A program made the translations under genes and the position numbers. Below, piece by piece: positions 13,896-20,489 of a stretch of 33,611 nt of DNA. The notes under the pieces are model-generated. The model was not told where the DNA came from and made no database searches. It was given only the letters and a program-made list of their open reading frames with translations. Source of the stretch: Actinomycetota bacterium (GTDB taxonomy: Bacteria; Actinomycetota; Acidimicrobiia; IMCC26256; PALSA-610). The stretch lies in contig PLBO01000067.1 of assembly GCA_003134555.1 (NCBI GenBank), positions 34,680 to 68,290 of the forward strand, given 5' to 3'. Position 1 is the stretch's first letter, and every line of letters begins with the position of its first letter.

Positions 13896-13952
13896 TGGTG
13901 GATGCTCCCTGGTAGCGGTTGCTACGGATGGGACACCTCGAGGCGTCGGGGC
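13884..13952 (-). promoter_or_regulatory. Antiterminator hairpin of the whiB7 leader
   Basis: Nested complementary blocks: 13944-13952 with 13884-13892 (nine perfect GC-rich pairs, CGTCGGGGC/GCCCCGACG), CACC with GGTG (13934-13937/13897-13900), GGGA with TCCC (13930-13933/13906-13909), and GCTAC with GTAGC (13921-13925/13912-13916). The inner arm takes most of the terminator's first arm (13886-13895), so the two structures exclude each other. The uORF stop codon lies inside the hairpin. A ribosome finishing the uORF would disrupt the hairpin, and a ribosome stalled earlier would let it form. Confidence 0.75.
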
Positions 13953-14095
13953 CGACCGTGCTTGTGTGCCGTGGTACCGAGCGAAATCGGCGACCAGGGC
14001 GCAAAGGCCGGCGAGACCGGGCACGGCTGGAAGGCACGCACGCGCGCGTTCCCGGCCATGTCATTGGCCTGGGTTGCGTACATGCGGACGGTCAT
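13922..14095 (-). CDS. whiB7 leader upstream ORF (57 codons)
   Basis: A leader peptide frame from ATG 14095 to TAG 13922-13924. It starts MTVRMYATQANDMAGNARVR and ends HGRPRRLEVSHP. An alternative in-frame ATG is at 14083. A weak purine stretch (GAGAAAG) lies upstream. The frame starts about 34 bases after the inferred transcription start and ends inside the antiterminator. The peptide has no family resemblance, and its arginine, proline and threonine codons are unremarkable. In the known WhiB7/WblC systems, uORF translation controls termination: impaired translation favours antitermination and whiB7 expression. The position is what supports this call, not the peptide sequence. If transcription starts further upstream, ATG 14137 would add 14 residues. 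Confidence 0.65.
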   Translation of the reverse strand: MTVRMYATQANDMAGNARVRAFQPCPVSPAFAPWSPISLGTTAHKHGRPRRLEVSHP

Positions 14096-14135
14096 GCGAG
14101 GCGTGCTTTCTCGTGCGTCGAACAGTCGAGCGTTC

Positions 14136-14173
14136 ATCCGACCATGATCGGAAAGATCCGTCAAATGATTTAA
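14136..14173 (-). promoter_or_regulatory. Probable autoregulated whiB7 promoter
   Basis: A good -35 box TTGACG (14164-14159) is followed by a 17-base spacer and a weak -10 TCGGAT (14141-14136). An A/T-only-rich block (TTAAATCATTT, 14173-14163) directly abuts the -35 box. WhiB7 AT-hooks are known to bind such an AT-rich stretch just upstream of -35. The block overlaps the stop codon of the phosphatase gene. The boxes are seen; the control is inferred from the family. Confidence 0.6.
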
Positions 14174-14964
14174 CCGATTTCGGGGCGGGCGGAGGCGGCG
14201 ATGTCGATCAGGGCGGCATGAACGGCCGGGGGCGCGGCCAGCACGTTGCCCGATCGCAGCCAGGCCCGGTCGTCGCCTTCCCAGTCGGTGACGACGCCGC
14301 CCGCCTCGCGCACGATCAAGCCGCCCGCGGCAACGTCCCACGGACCGAGGCGGAGCTCGAAGAATCCGTCGAACACCCCCTCGGCGGTCCAGCAGAGATC
14401 GAGGCTGGCCGCACCGGCCCGGCGGAGATCCTCGAAGCCTCGCAGCGCGGCGGCCAGCGCCCGCTCGTAGACGGGCAACAGCTCCTTGCGCCGGAAGGGA
14501 AAGCCGGTTGCCACGATCGCCTGCGCCGGAGGACGCGAGCTGACGCGCAGAGGTCGTTCGTCGCGAAACGCCCCCACGCCCCGCGCCGCGCAGAACGTGC
14601 GGTCGAGGAGCGGCGCGTGCACCACACCGACGACGGGCACGCCGTCCTCGATCAGGCCGACCGAGACGCCGACCGCGTCGAAGCCGTGCACGAAGTTGGC
14701 CGTGCCGTCGAGCGGGTCGACGAGCCAGCCGGTCTCGAAGTCGTCCCCGCCGGCCTCCTCGCCGTACACCGGCAGGCCCGAGTCGCGCGTCAACAACTCT
14801 CGGATGGCCTGCTCGCTCGCGACGTCGGCTTCGCTCACCCAGTCGCCCGGCGATTTCTCGCGCACCGCCTCGAGGTGGCCGAAGTAGCGGCGCACGACGT
14901 CGCCGCCGACACGCGCCGCACGGTCGGCGCACGCGAGCAGCTCGCGATAGTCGAGGGCGCTCAC
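14170..14964 (-). CDS. Inositol-monophosphatase-family phosphatase (paralogue 1)
   Basis: A 264-residue Li+-sensitive-type phosphatase with all signature motifs. These are the metal-binding GEEAG (Glu69/Glu70), DPLDGTANFVHGF (Asp83, Asp86, Gly87, Thr88) and the C-terminal GPWDVAAGGLIVREAGG, where the Asp binds the third metal. It should hydrolyse inositol-1-phosphate or a related sugar or nucleotide phosphate. In actinobacteria, family members serve inositol, mycothiol, phosphatidylinositol or histidinol-phosphate pathways. It starts at GTG 14964, overlapping the stop of the second paralogue by four bases. It is the last gene of the molybdoenzyme operon, and the whiB7 promoter begins at its stop codon. 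Confidence 0.92.
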   Translation of the reverse strand: MSALDYRELLACADRAARVGGDVVRRYFGHLEAVREKSPGDWVSEADVASEQAIRELLTRDSGLPVYGEEAGGDDFETGWLVDPLDGTANFVHGFDAVGVSVGLIEDGVPVVGVVHAPLLDRTFCAARGVGAFRDERPLRVSSRPPAQAIVATGFPFRRKELLPVYERALAAALRGFEDLRRAGAASLDLCWTAEGVFDGFFELRLGPWDVAAGGLIVREAGGVVTDWEGDDRAWLRSGNVLAAPPAVHAALIDIAASARPEIG

Positions 14965-15704
14965 GCGAGACTCATGAGCGCGTCTGCGAGCTCGGGGGTA
15001 CCGGCCGCGACGAGCTGCCGCCGCGCGTCGGGGTCGTCGGTGACGAGCGTCCGGCCGCGCGCGTCACGCGCGACCGCGCCCGCTTCGACGCACGCGAGGT
15101 AGCCCGCGAGATAGTCCCACGGCGCGTGGAAGCCCCCCGCGTCGAGGAGGCCGTCGAGGCTGCCGGCTGCGATCTCGCACAGCCCGAGCGCGGCCGAGCC
15201 GAGCGCACGGAACTGCTTCCACGGGGCCACGGCGGGCGGGGTTCCCGTCAGGTACACCATGGCGTCCTCGACCCGTTTCGTCGTCGACGCACGCATCCGC
15301 ACGCCGTCTCGGAACGCGCCACAACCGCGCACCGCCGTGACGGAAACGCCCGTGGCCTGGTTCACGACGAGCCCGGCCAGCGGGCCGTCGGCGTCGAGCG
15401 CGCAGATCGAGGTGGCCCAGTAGGGGATGCGCCGGGAGCAGTTGGTCGAACCGTCGACGGGGTCGACCACCACGGTGATCGTCGCGCCCGCGCGTTCGTG
15501 CACCCCCGACTCCTCGCTCACGATCCGGACGCCGGCGGCCTGCAGGACGCGGCATGCCTCGGCGTCGGCGACGACATCGAGCGCGTACTGACCGGCGCGA
15601 TCGGTGCGCGCCCGCAAGTCGGTCGTGTCGATCGCGTCGACCGCGCGCCGCACGACACGCCCGACGTCGACGAACAGCTCCAGCAGCGCGTCGGGAGACG
15701 TCAT
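14961..15704 (-). CDS. Inositol-monophosphatase-family phosphatase (paralogue 2)
   Basis: A 247-residue paralogue of the following gene. Motifs present: SEESGV (Glu64/Glu65), DPVDGSTNCSRRIPYWATS (Asp81, Asp84) and APWDYLAGYLACVEAGAV. The metal-binding acids are kept, so it is probably active. TNCSR replaces the TNF(V/I)HG loop, and YLAGY replaces the usual VAAG segment, so its substrate pocket differs from the neighbour's. The ATG shares one base with the molybdoenzyme stop (TGATG), and its end overlaps the next gene by GTGA. Two divergent IMPase paralogues side by side in a molybdoenzyme operon is unusual. I cannot assign a substrate. Confidence 0.88.
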   Translation of the reverse strand: MTSPDALLELFVDVGRVVRRAVDAIDTTDLRARTDRAGQYALDVVADAEACRVLQAAGVRIVSEESGVHERAGATITVVVDPVDGSTNCSRRIPYWATSICALDADGPLAGLVVNQATGVSVTAVRGCGAFRDGVRMRASTTKRVEDAMVYLTGTPPAVAPWKQFRALGSAALGLCEIAAGSLDGLLDAGGFHAPWDYLAGYLACVEAGAVARDARGRTLVTDDPDARRQLVAAGTPELADALMSLA

Positions 15705-17962
15705 CAGACGGGAATCACTTCGACGACCGCGTTGTAGTCGGGCACACCCGAGATCGGCTCGCGCCGGGCCGGCGCGAGCAACGGATTCGCCTCGGGGAAG
15801 AAGGCCTGCACGTTGCCGGGCCGGATCGGCGCAACGTGCACCCGCGCGTGCATCTCGCCGAACTGCGACCGCACCAGCACGGCGGCTCCCTCGGCCACGC
15901 CGAGCGCGGTCGCGTCGCCCGCCGCGACGAACAGCGCATCGCGTCGCGCGCCGGTCAGAGGGTCGACGTCGTTCCACACCATTGTGTTGAACTGCTTGCC
16001 GCGCCGGGTCGACAGAACGAAATGACCCTCGGGCACGTCGTGGCGTTCGGGGGTGACCACGGCGAAGTTCGCGCGGCCGCCGGGTCTGGGGAAGACGCCG
16101 CCCTCGCACAAGCGTGCGCCCCCCACCTGGATCGCGTCGCCGGTCTCGTGCAGGTGCTCGATTCCCGCGTACGCGGGAACGACACGCGCGATCTCGGTGC
16201 GGATCGCCTCCGCCGATTCGCACCCGAAGACCGCCGCCCGCTCGGGCCGCACGCGTTTCGCGATGTCGGCGAATATCCGCCATTCACTGCGCGCTTCTCC
16301 GATCCGTGGACCTGGGATCTCGGGACTGAAGGCGACCCGCCGCTCCGTCGTGGTCGACGTCCCGCCGCCCTCCTGCTCGTAGCGCGTCGCCGCGGGCAAC
16401 AGCACGACGACTTCGCCGGGTTCGACGAGCATCTGGTGCGAAAGGACGATGTCCTGATGGATGCGGAGTGGTGCGCGCGAAAGCGCCGCGCGGGTGACGT
16501 CGGGCGCGGGCAACACGTCGAGAAAGTTGCCGCCGCTCGACCAGAGCACGTCGAGATCGCCTTGTCGCGCGGCGTCGACCATCGCCGCCGCGGTCAGGCC
16601 CGCCGACGCCGGTACGTCGAAGCCCCACTGCGCACTGAGCTCACGAGCCGCCTCCGCCGTGATGGGCCCGCCGCCGGGGAACGTGGTCGCATAACAACCC
16701 ATCTCCGCGCCGCCCTGCACGCCCGAGTGCCCGCGGATGGGCATGAGCCCTGCGCCCGGACGCCCGACGTTCCCGCGCGCCAGACCGAGGTTCACGATCG
16801 CGCGCACGTTGTCGACGCCCGAGACGTGCTGGGTCACACCCATCGACCAGACGAGCACCGCGGAGCGCGCCGACGCGTACATCCGCCCGAAGCGCGCCAT
16901 GTCGTCGCGCGTCGCACCTGACGCCTGCTCGAGCAGATCGAACGGCTCGTCCTCGAGCTCACCCAGCAGCGCGTCGAAACCCTCGGTATGTTCCTTGACG
17001 AAGTCACGGTCGACCCCGCCGGTCGCCATCAGTTCCTTGAGCACGCCATTGACGAACGCGACGTCGCCGCCAGTGTGGATCGCGAAGAACTCGTCGGCGA
17101 TCTTCGTGCCGAAGAGTGCGCTCTCGACGTTCGACGGCACCCAGTAATGCTCCAGGCCGGGCTCGCGCAGCGGGTTCACGACGGCAACCCGCGCCCCGCG
17201 CTGCTTGGCGAGATACAGGTACTTCATGAAGACGGGTTGGGCGTTGGCAACATCCGACCCGAACAGGACGATGAGATCGCTCTCGATCACGTCGCGGTAC
17301 GAGCACGTCGTCGCGGCGACGCCGATCGCCTCTTTGAGCGCCGAGGTCGAGGGTGCGTGACAGACCCGGGCCGCGTTGTCGACATTGTTCGTTCCGATGA
17401 ACCGAGCCGCCTTCTGTGACGTGTAATAGACCTCGTTGGTGATCCCCCGCGCGGTCAGATAGAGGCCGACGCGTTCGGGAGTCGTGGCGCGGATCCGCTC
17501 CGCAACGAGGTCGAGCGCGTCGTCCCACGACACGCGGGTGAACCCGCGGTCACCCTTGCGGCGCACCATCGGGTACGCGAGCCGCCCGAGCTCACGCAGG
17601 CGCCGGCCGTCGAGCCGCGCCAGCGCGTCGCCGTCGGCGAAGTGCTGCTCGTCGATCGCCCGCGCGGTGTTGAGCTTCAACAGGTCCAGGCGGGTCGTGC
17701 AGAGATGCACGCCGCTGATGGTCCAATCGTGGAAGCCGGCGACGCCGAGCGCGCACCCGTCGCACACGCCCTTGCGCAGGATGCGCATCGCGTACGGCAG
17801 TTCACGACGGTTGTCCCAGATCGTGTGCACGATGGCGCCGTAGTGGTTCGGCTTCTGTTCGCCGATGCCATTCGGTCTCCAGCCCACCCATTGGTCGCGC
17901 CGCAACCCGCGCCGGCTCTTGACGAGGTCGCCGCGCCGGCGACGCCTCCACCGAAGCTTCAT
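15704..17962 (-). CDS. Formate-dehydrogenase-like molybdopterin oxidoreductase (FdhF/YdeP type)
   Basis: A 752-residue molybdenum or tungsten enzyme of the DMSO-reductase family. An N-terminal CDGC pair (Cys67, Cys70) plus Cys88 lies where an Fe-S cluster would sit, although a fourth cysteine is not obvious. NAARVCHAPST (Cys201) corresponds to the Sec/Cys metal ligand of formate dehydrogenases, so this is a Cys form. Further motifs are LFGSDVANAQPVFMKYL, GDVAFVNGVLKELM, WSMGVTQHVSGVDNVRAIVNLGLARGNVGRPGAGLMPIRGHSGVQGG, and a C-terminal molybdopterin-binding domain (RRGKQFNTMVWN; ALGVAEGAAVLVRSQFG). No signal peptide is seen, so it is cytoplasmic. The YdeP-like group has poorly known substrates, so formate is a guess. 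The following fdhD and mobA genes support active cofactor delivery. Confidence 0.9.
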   Translation of the reverse strand: MKLRWRRRRRGDLVKSRRGLRRDQWVGWRPNGIGEQKPNHYGAIVHTIWDNRRELPYAMRILRKGVCDGCALGVAGFHDWTISGVHLCTTRLDLLKLNTARAIDEQHFADGDALARLDGRRLRELGRLAYPMVRRKGDRGFTRVSWDDALDLVAERIRATTPERVGLYLTARGITNEVYYTSQKAARFIGTNNVDNAARVCHAPSTSALKEAIGVAATTCSYRDVIESDLIVLFGSDVANAQPVFMKYLYLAKQRGARVAVVNPLREPGLEHYWVPSNVESALFGTKIADEFFAIHTGGDVAFVNGVLKELMATGGVDRDFVKEHTEGFDALLGELEDEPFDLLEQASGATRDDMARFGRMYASARSAVLVWSMGVTQHVSGVDNVRAIVNLGLARGNVGRPGAGLMPIRGHSGVQGGAEMGCYATTFPGGGPITAEAARELSAQWGFDVPASAGLTAAAMVDAARQGDLDVLWSSGGNFLDVLPAPDVTRAALSRAPLRIHQDIVLSHQMLVEPGEVVVLLPAATRYEQEGGGTSTTTERRVAFSPEIPGPRIGEARSEWRIFADIAKRVRPERAAVFGCESAEAIRTEIARVVPAYAGIEHLHETGDAIQVGGARLCEGGVFPRPGGRANFAVVTPERHDVPEGHFVLSTRRGKQFNTMVWNDVDPLTGARRDALFVAAGDATALGVAEGAAVLVRSQFGEMHARVHVAPIRPGNVQAFFPEANPLLAPARREPISGVPDYNAVVEVIPV

Positions 17963-17966
17963 GGTC

Positions 17967-18815
17967 TCATGCGTTCACGTCGACGCGGTCGGGACGCGTG
18001 TACACGTTGAACCTGGCGTCGCGGACGAATCCGACGACCGTCTGGCCCAACTGGTCGGCGGCCGCAACCGCCAGGCTCGATGGCGCCGACACCGCGCACA
18101 GCACCGAGATGCCCGCGACCGCGGCCTTCTGGACGAGCTCGAACGACAAGCGACCGGAGACGAGCAGGATGTCGTTCGCGAGCGGAAGCTCGCCTGCGAG
18201 CAACGCGTGGCCGATGAGCTTGTCGAGCGCGTTGTGCCGGCCGACGTCCTCGCGCGCGTCACGCAGGGTCCCGTCGGGCTCGAAGCGCGCCGCGGCGTGC
18301 AACCCACCGGTCTGGTCGAACACCCCTTGGTGGCGGGCGAGCTGCTCGGGCAGCGAGCCGATCACACTTGCCGCGATCGCCGGTCCCGCGCCGACCGGCG
18401 CGCACCGCACCTCGATCTCTTCGAGCGCAGCCTTGCCGCAGATCCCGCAAGACGAGTTCGACAGGTAGCGGCGCTCGCGCACATCGTCGGGAACCGGTGT
18501 ACGCAGCCGGACGGTGACGACATTGAACATCTGTTCGCGTTCCGGACCGAGGCAGTAGGCGATGTTGTCGAGATCGTCGGAGCCGGCGAGCAGTCCTTCG
18601 GTGAGGCACAAACCGGCCGCGAGCTCGAAATCATTTCCCGGTGTGCGCATCGCCACCGCAAACGGCACGGGCTCCTGCCGCGGTCCCGCCACCCGCACTT
18701 CCATCGGCTCCTCGGTGACGAGCTGGTCCGGACGCCGCCGCACGCCCCCCGCGTCGAACGAGAGCACCTGCACATCACTCACGGGACGCCGAACCGCCGC
18801 GTCGGACAAACGCAT
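17967..18815 (-). CDS. fdhD: FdhD, sulfurtransferase for formate dehydrogenase maturation
   Basis: A 282-residue FdhD. The conserved SSCGICGK motif (Cys123, Cys126) carries the cysteine pair that takes sulfur from IscS and passes it to the molybdenum cofactor. TEEPMEVRV, TPGNDFELAAGLCLTEGL, EDVGRHNALDKLIGHALL and ILLVSGRLSFELVQKA are all typical. It starts at ATG 18815. An upstream extension would overlap mobA and is not family-like. A TAGGCT box lies seven bases before the ATG and overlaps the mobA stop, so an internal leaderless start is possible. It lies four bases upstream of the molybdoenzyme gene it is expected to serve. Confidence 0.95.
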   Translation of the reverse strand: MRLSDAAVRRPVSDVQVLSFDAGGVRRRPDQLVTEEPMEVRVAGPRQEPVPFAVAMRTPGNDFELAAGLCLTEGLLAGSDDLDNIAYCLGPEREQMFNVVTVRLRTPVPDDVRERRYLSNSSCGICGKAALEEIEVRCAPVGAGPAIAASVIGSLPEQLARHQGVFDQTGGLHAAARFEPDGTLRDAREDVGRHNALDKLIGHALLAGELPLANDILLVSGRLSFELVQKAAVAGISVLCAVSAPSSLAVAAADQLGQTVVGFVRDARFNVYTRPDRVDVNA

Positions 18816-18825
18816 GTTCGAGAGC

Positions 18826-19383
18826 CTATGAGAGACCGAGGCGGCGAAGGTCTGCCGGAGTGTCGACGTCGGCAAACGTGTTGGCGGAGCCCACAGCACG
18901 CCACTGCGCCTCGGAAAGCTCGTCGTGGTCGCCGTCGCCCGCGGCGCGCAAGGAGTAGTCGCCCGCCGCGAGCGCGATCTCCGCTCGCGCGAGCGCATCG
19001 GAGCCGTAGCGCGCGCACGCGTACTGCAGCCGACCGTCGACGACGGGGATCACCGTTTGCCGTCCCGACCACTCGGCGAGGAGGGAGAGGACCGGCGGCT
19101 CCACGAACGGCAAGTCGCACGCGAGCAACACGACCGGACCCTGCGATCCCGCGGCGCGGGCGCCGGCGAGCAACGCGGCGAGCGGCCCGGATCCGGGCGG
19201 TTCCTCGAGCACATAACGAAGACCGCTCACCCCCGAACCGACCTCGAGCACCGGATCACATGCCGCGCCCAGCACGCGGGCCGCACGCGCCGCGAGCGTC
19301 TCACCGCGCCAGAGGATGCTCGCCTTGTCGGTCGCCATGCGGCGGCTCGCGCCGCCCGTGAGCAGCACGCCCGCGCAGGTCAC
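18826..19383 (-). CDS. mobA: Molybdenum cofactor guanylyltransferase MobA
   Basis: A 185-residue nucleotidyltransferase. The GTP-binding loop reads LLTGGASRRMATDKASILWRG (family consensus L(A/T)GG.S.RMG.DK). A central VVLLACDLPFVEP carries the metal-binding Asp90, and the C-terminus VGSANTFADVDTPADLRRLG is typical. The enzyme adds GMP to molybdopterin to make the guanine dinucleotide form used by DMSO-reductase-family enzymes, such as the one downstream. It starts at GTG 19383, overlapping the stop of the membrane-protein gene by four bases. One glycine of the loop is replaced by alanine (RRMA instead of RRMG), which is tolerated in homologues. Confidence 0.93.
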   Translation of the reverse strand: MTCAGVLLTGGASRRMATDKASILWRGETLAARAARVLGAACDPVLEVGSGVSGLRYVLEEPPGSGPLAALLAGARAAGSQGPVVLLACDLPFVEPPVLSLLAEWSGRQTVIPVVDGRLQYACARYGSDALARAEIALAAGDYSLRAAGDGDHDELSEAQWRAVGSANTFADVDTPADLRRLGLS

Positions 19384-19814
19384 GACGCCGAAGCTGGGGG
19401 TGCGGCCTCGGCATCGGGTCGCAACGAGTAACCGATGACGACCCAACCGTTCGCGGTGTGGTCGAGCATGACGTTGTTCCGCACCGCGCCGCCGTCGGCC
19501 GCGACGCGGGTGACGACCAGCGCGGTCTGGTGGCCCGCGACCGACGTGTCGACCGAGATCCGCGCGCCGATCCGGGCGCTCTTCCCGGCGTTCGCATACG
19601 CGGCGCGCTTGGCGGCCACGAATTGGTCGCGCCGCAATCCGTCGCGCAGCTCGGCGCCCGACAGGTCGTAGAGGAGACCGAAGTCCAGCTCGTCCCACGC
19701 CCGTTCGTAGGCGATCGCGACGTCGGACGCGCCGGGACCCGGCTCGCGACCGACCGAGATCCACATGAACAGGAGCAGCAACGCGACGATCACGAGCGCG
19801 ACGACGAGCGGCAC
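19380..19814 (-). CDS. Membrane-anchored protein with NTF2-like/DUF4878-like outer domain
   Basis: A 144-residue protein starting at GTG 19814, two bases after the dehydratase stop. Residues 2-19 form one hydrophobic segment (PLVVALVIVALLLLFMWI) acting as a signal anchor. The rest is outside the membrane and reads like a small NTF2-fold domain (DVAIAYERAWDELDFGLLYDLSGAELRDGLRRDQFVAAKRAAYAN; TALVVTRVAADGGAVRNNVMLDHTANGWVVIGYSL). Such domains are frequent in actinobacterial exported proteins of unknown role. The operon position between a pterin dehydratase and mobA is odd for a surface protein. I do not know its function. Confidence 0.78.
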   Translation of the reverse strand: MPLVVALVIVALLLLFMWISVGREPGPGASDVAIAYERAWDELDFGLLYDLSGAELRDGLRRDQFVAAKRAAYANAGKSARIGARISVDTSVAGHQTALVVTRVAADGGAVRNNVMLDHTANGWVVIGYSLRPDAEAAPPASAS

Positions 19815-19816
19815 GA

Positions 19817-20104
19817 CTAGACGACCGCTTCGATCTGCGTCGCGAGCTCGACGTCGTTCGCGGTGAGCCCACCCGAGTCGTGCGTGGTCAGCGCGACGCG
19901 CACCCGCCGCCAGCGAATGTCGAGATCGGGATGATGGTCGGCGGCCTCGGCGAGGAAGCCGACGCGGACGACGAACGCGATCGCGTCGGGGAAGGAGGGA
20001 CACTCGAAGGTCTTCACGATCTCGTCGCCCGCCCGGGACCACCCCGGGAGCGCGGCGAGCGCGGACACGACTTCGGCCTCGGCGAGCAGCGGCAAGCGCC
20101 CCAT
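19817..20104 (-). CDS. Pterin-4a-carbinolamine dehydratase
   Basis: A 95-residue protein of the COG2154/DCoH family. The core motif is EAADHHPDLDIRWRRVRVALTTHDSGGLTANDVELA, with His57, His58 and His75 in the active-site positions. Family members dehydrate 4a-hydroxytetrahydrobiopterin in organisms with aromatic amino-acid hydroxylases. In many bacteria without such enzymes, comparative genomics has linked them to molybdopterin metabolism. Here the gene is the first of an operon with mobA, fdhD and a molybdoenzyme, which favours the latter role (inference). An AAGGGGA ribosome site precedes ATG 20104. The gene is divergent from DUF971 across 58 bases. Confidence 0.93.
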   Translation of the reverse strand: MGRLPLLAEAEVVSALAALPGWSRAGDEIVKTFECPSFPDAIAFVVRVGFLAEAADHHPDLDIRWRRVRVALTTHDSGGLTANDVELATQIEAVV

Positions 20105-20162
20105 TCGATCCCCTTTCCCCGCTCATTCAACCAAAGCGTCCGGCTTGGGCCACACTCGCGCG

Positions 20163-20489
20163 ATGCCGCTCGACCTTCCCGACGCCGAGGCCCCGACCGA
20201 GGTGGAGCTCGATCGCGCCGCCGGCCTCACCTTGCGCTGGCCCGACGGCACTGTGTCACATTTCGACCTCGAGCAGCTTCGGCGCAACTGTCCGTGCGCC
20301 GAGTGCCGGGGCCTACGCGAGCAGGGACGCGTCGTCGGGCCCAACCCCCGGTCGCTCCTGCCCCTGACCGCCCTCGACGCCGAGCTCGTAGGGGGCTGGG
20401 GCCTCACGATCAAGTGGAGCGACGGTCACGGAACCGGCATCTTCGCCTGGAGCATCCTGCGCGCATGGCAGGAACCCGAACCCGACTGA
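20163..20489 (+). CDS. DUF971 protein (GBBH-like N-terminal domain)
   Basis: A 108-residue single-domain protein with the DUF971 signature. It shows LTLRWPDGTVSHFDLEQLRRNCPCAECR, where Cys43, Cys45 and Cys48 provide a zinc/Fe-S-like site, then GWGLTIKWSDGHGTGIFAWSILRAW. The same domain forms the N-terminus of gamma-butyrobetaine hydroxylase. Stand-alone copies occur near Fe-S assembly or molybdenum genes, with unknown action. It is divergent from the molybdoenzyme operon. Its TGA stop directly abuts the opposite-strand stop of the EAL gene (TGATCA at 20487-20492). Confidence 0.9.
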   Translation: MPLDLPDAEAPTEVELDRAAGLTLRWPDGTVSHFDLEQLRRNCPCAECRGLREQGRVVGPNPRSLLPLTALDAELVGGWGLTIKWSDGHGTGIFAWSILRAWQEPEPD

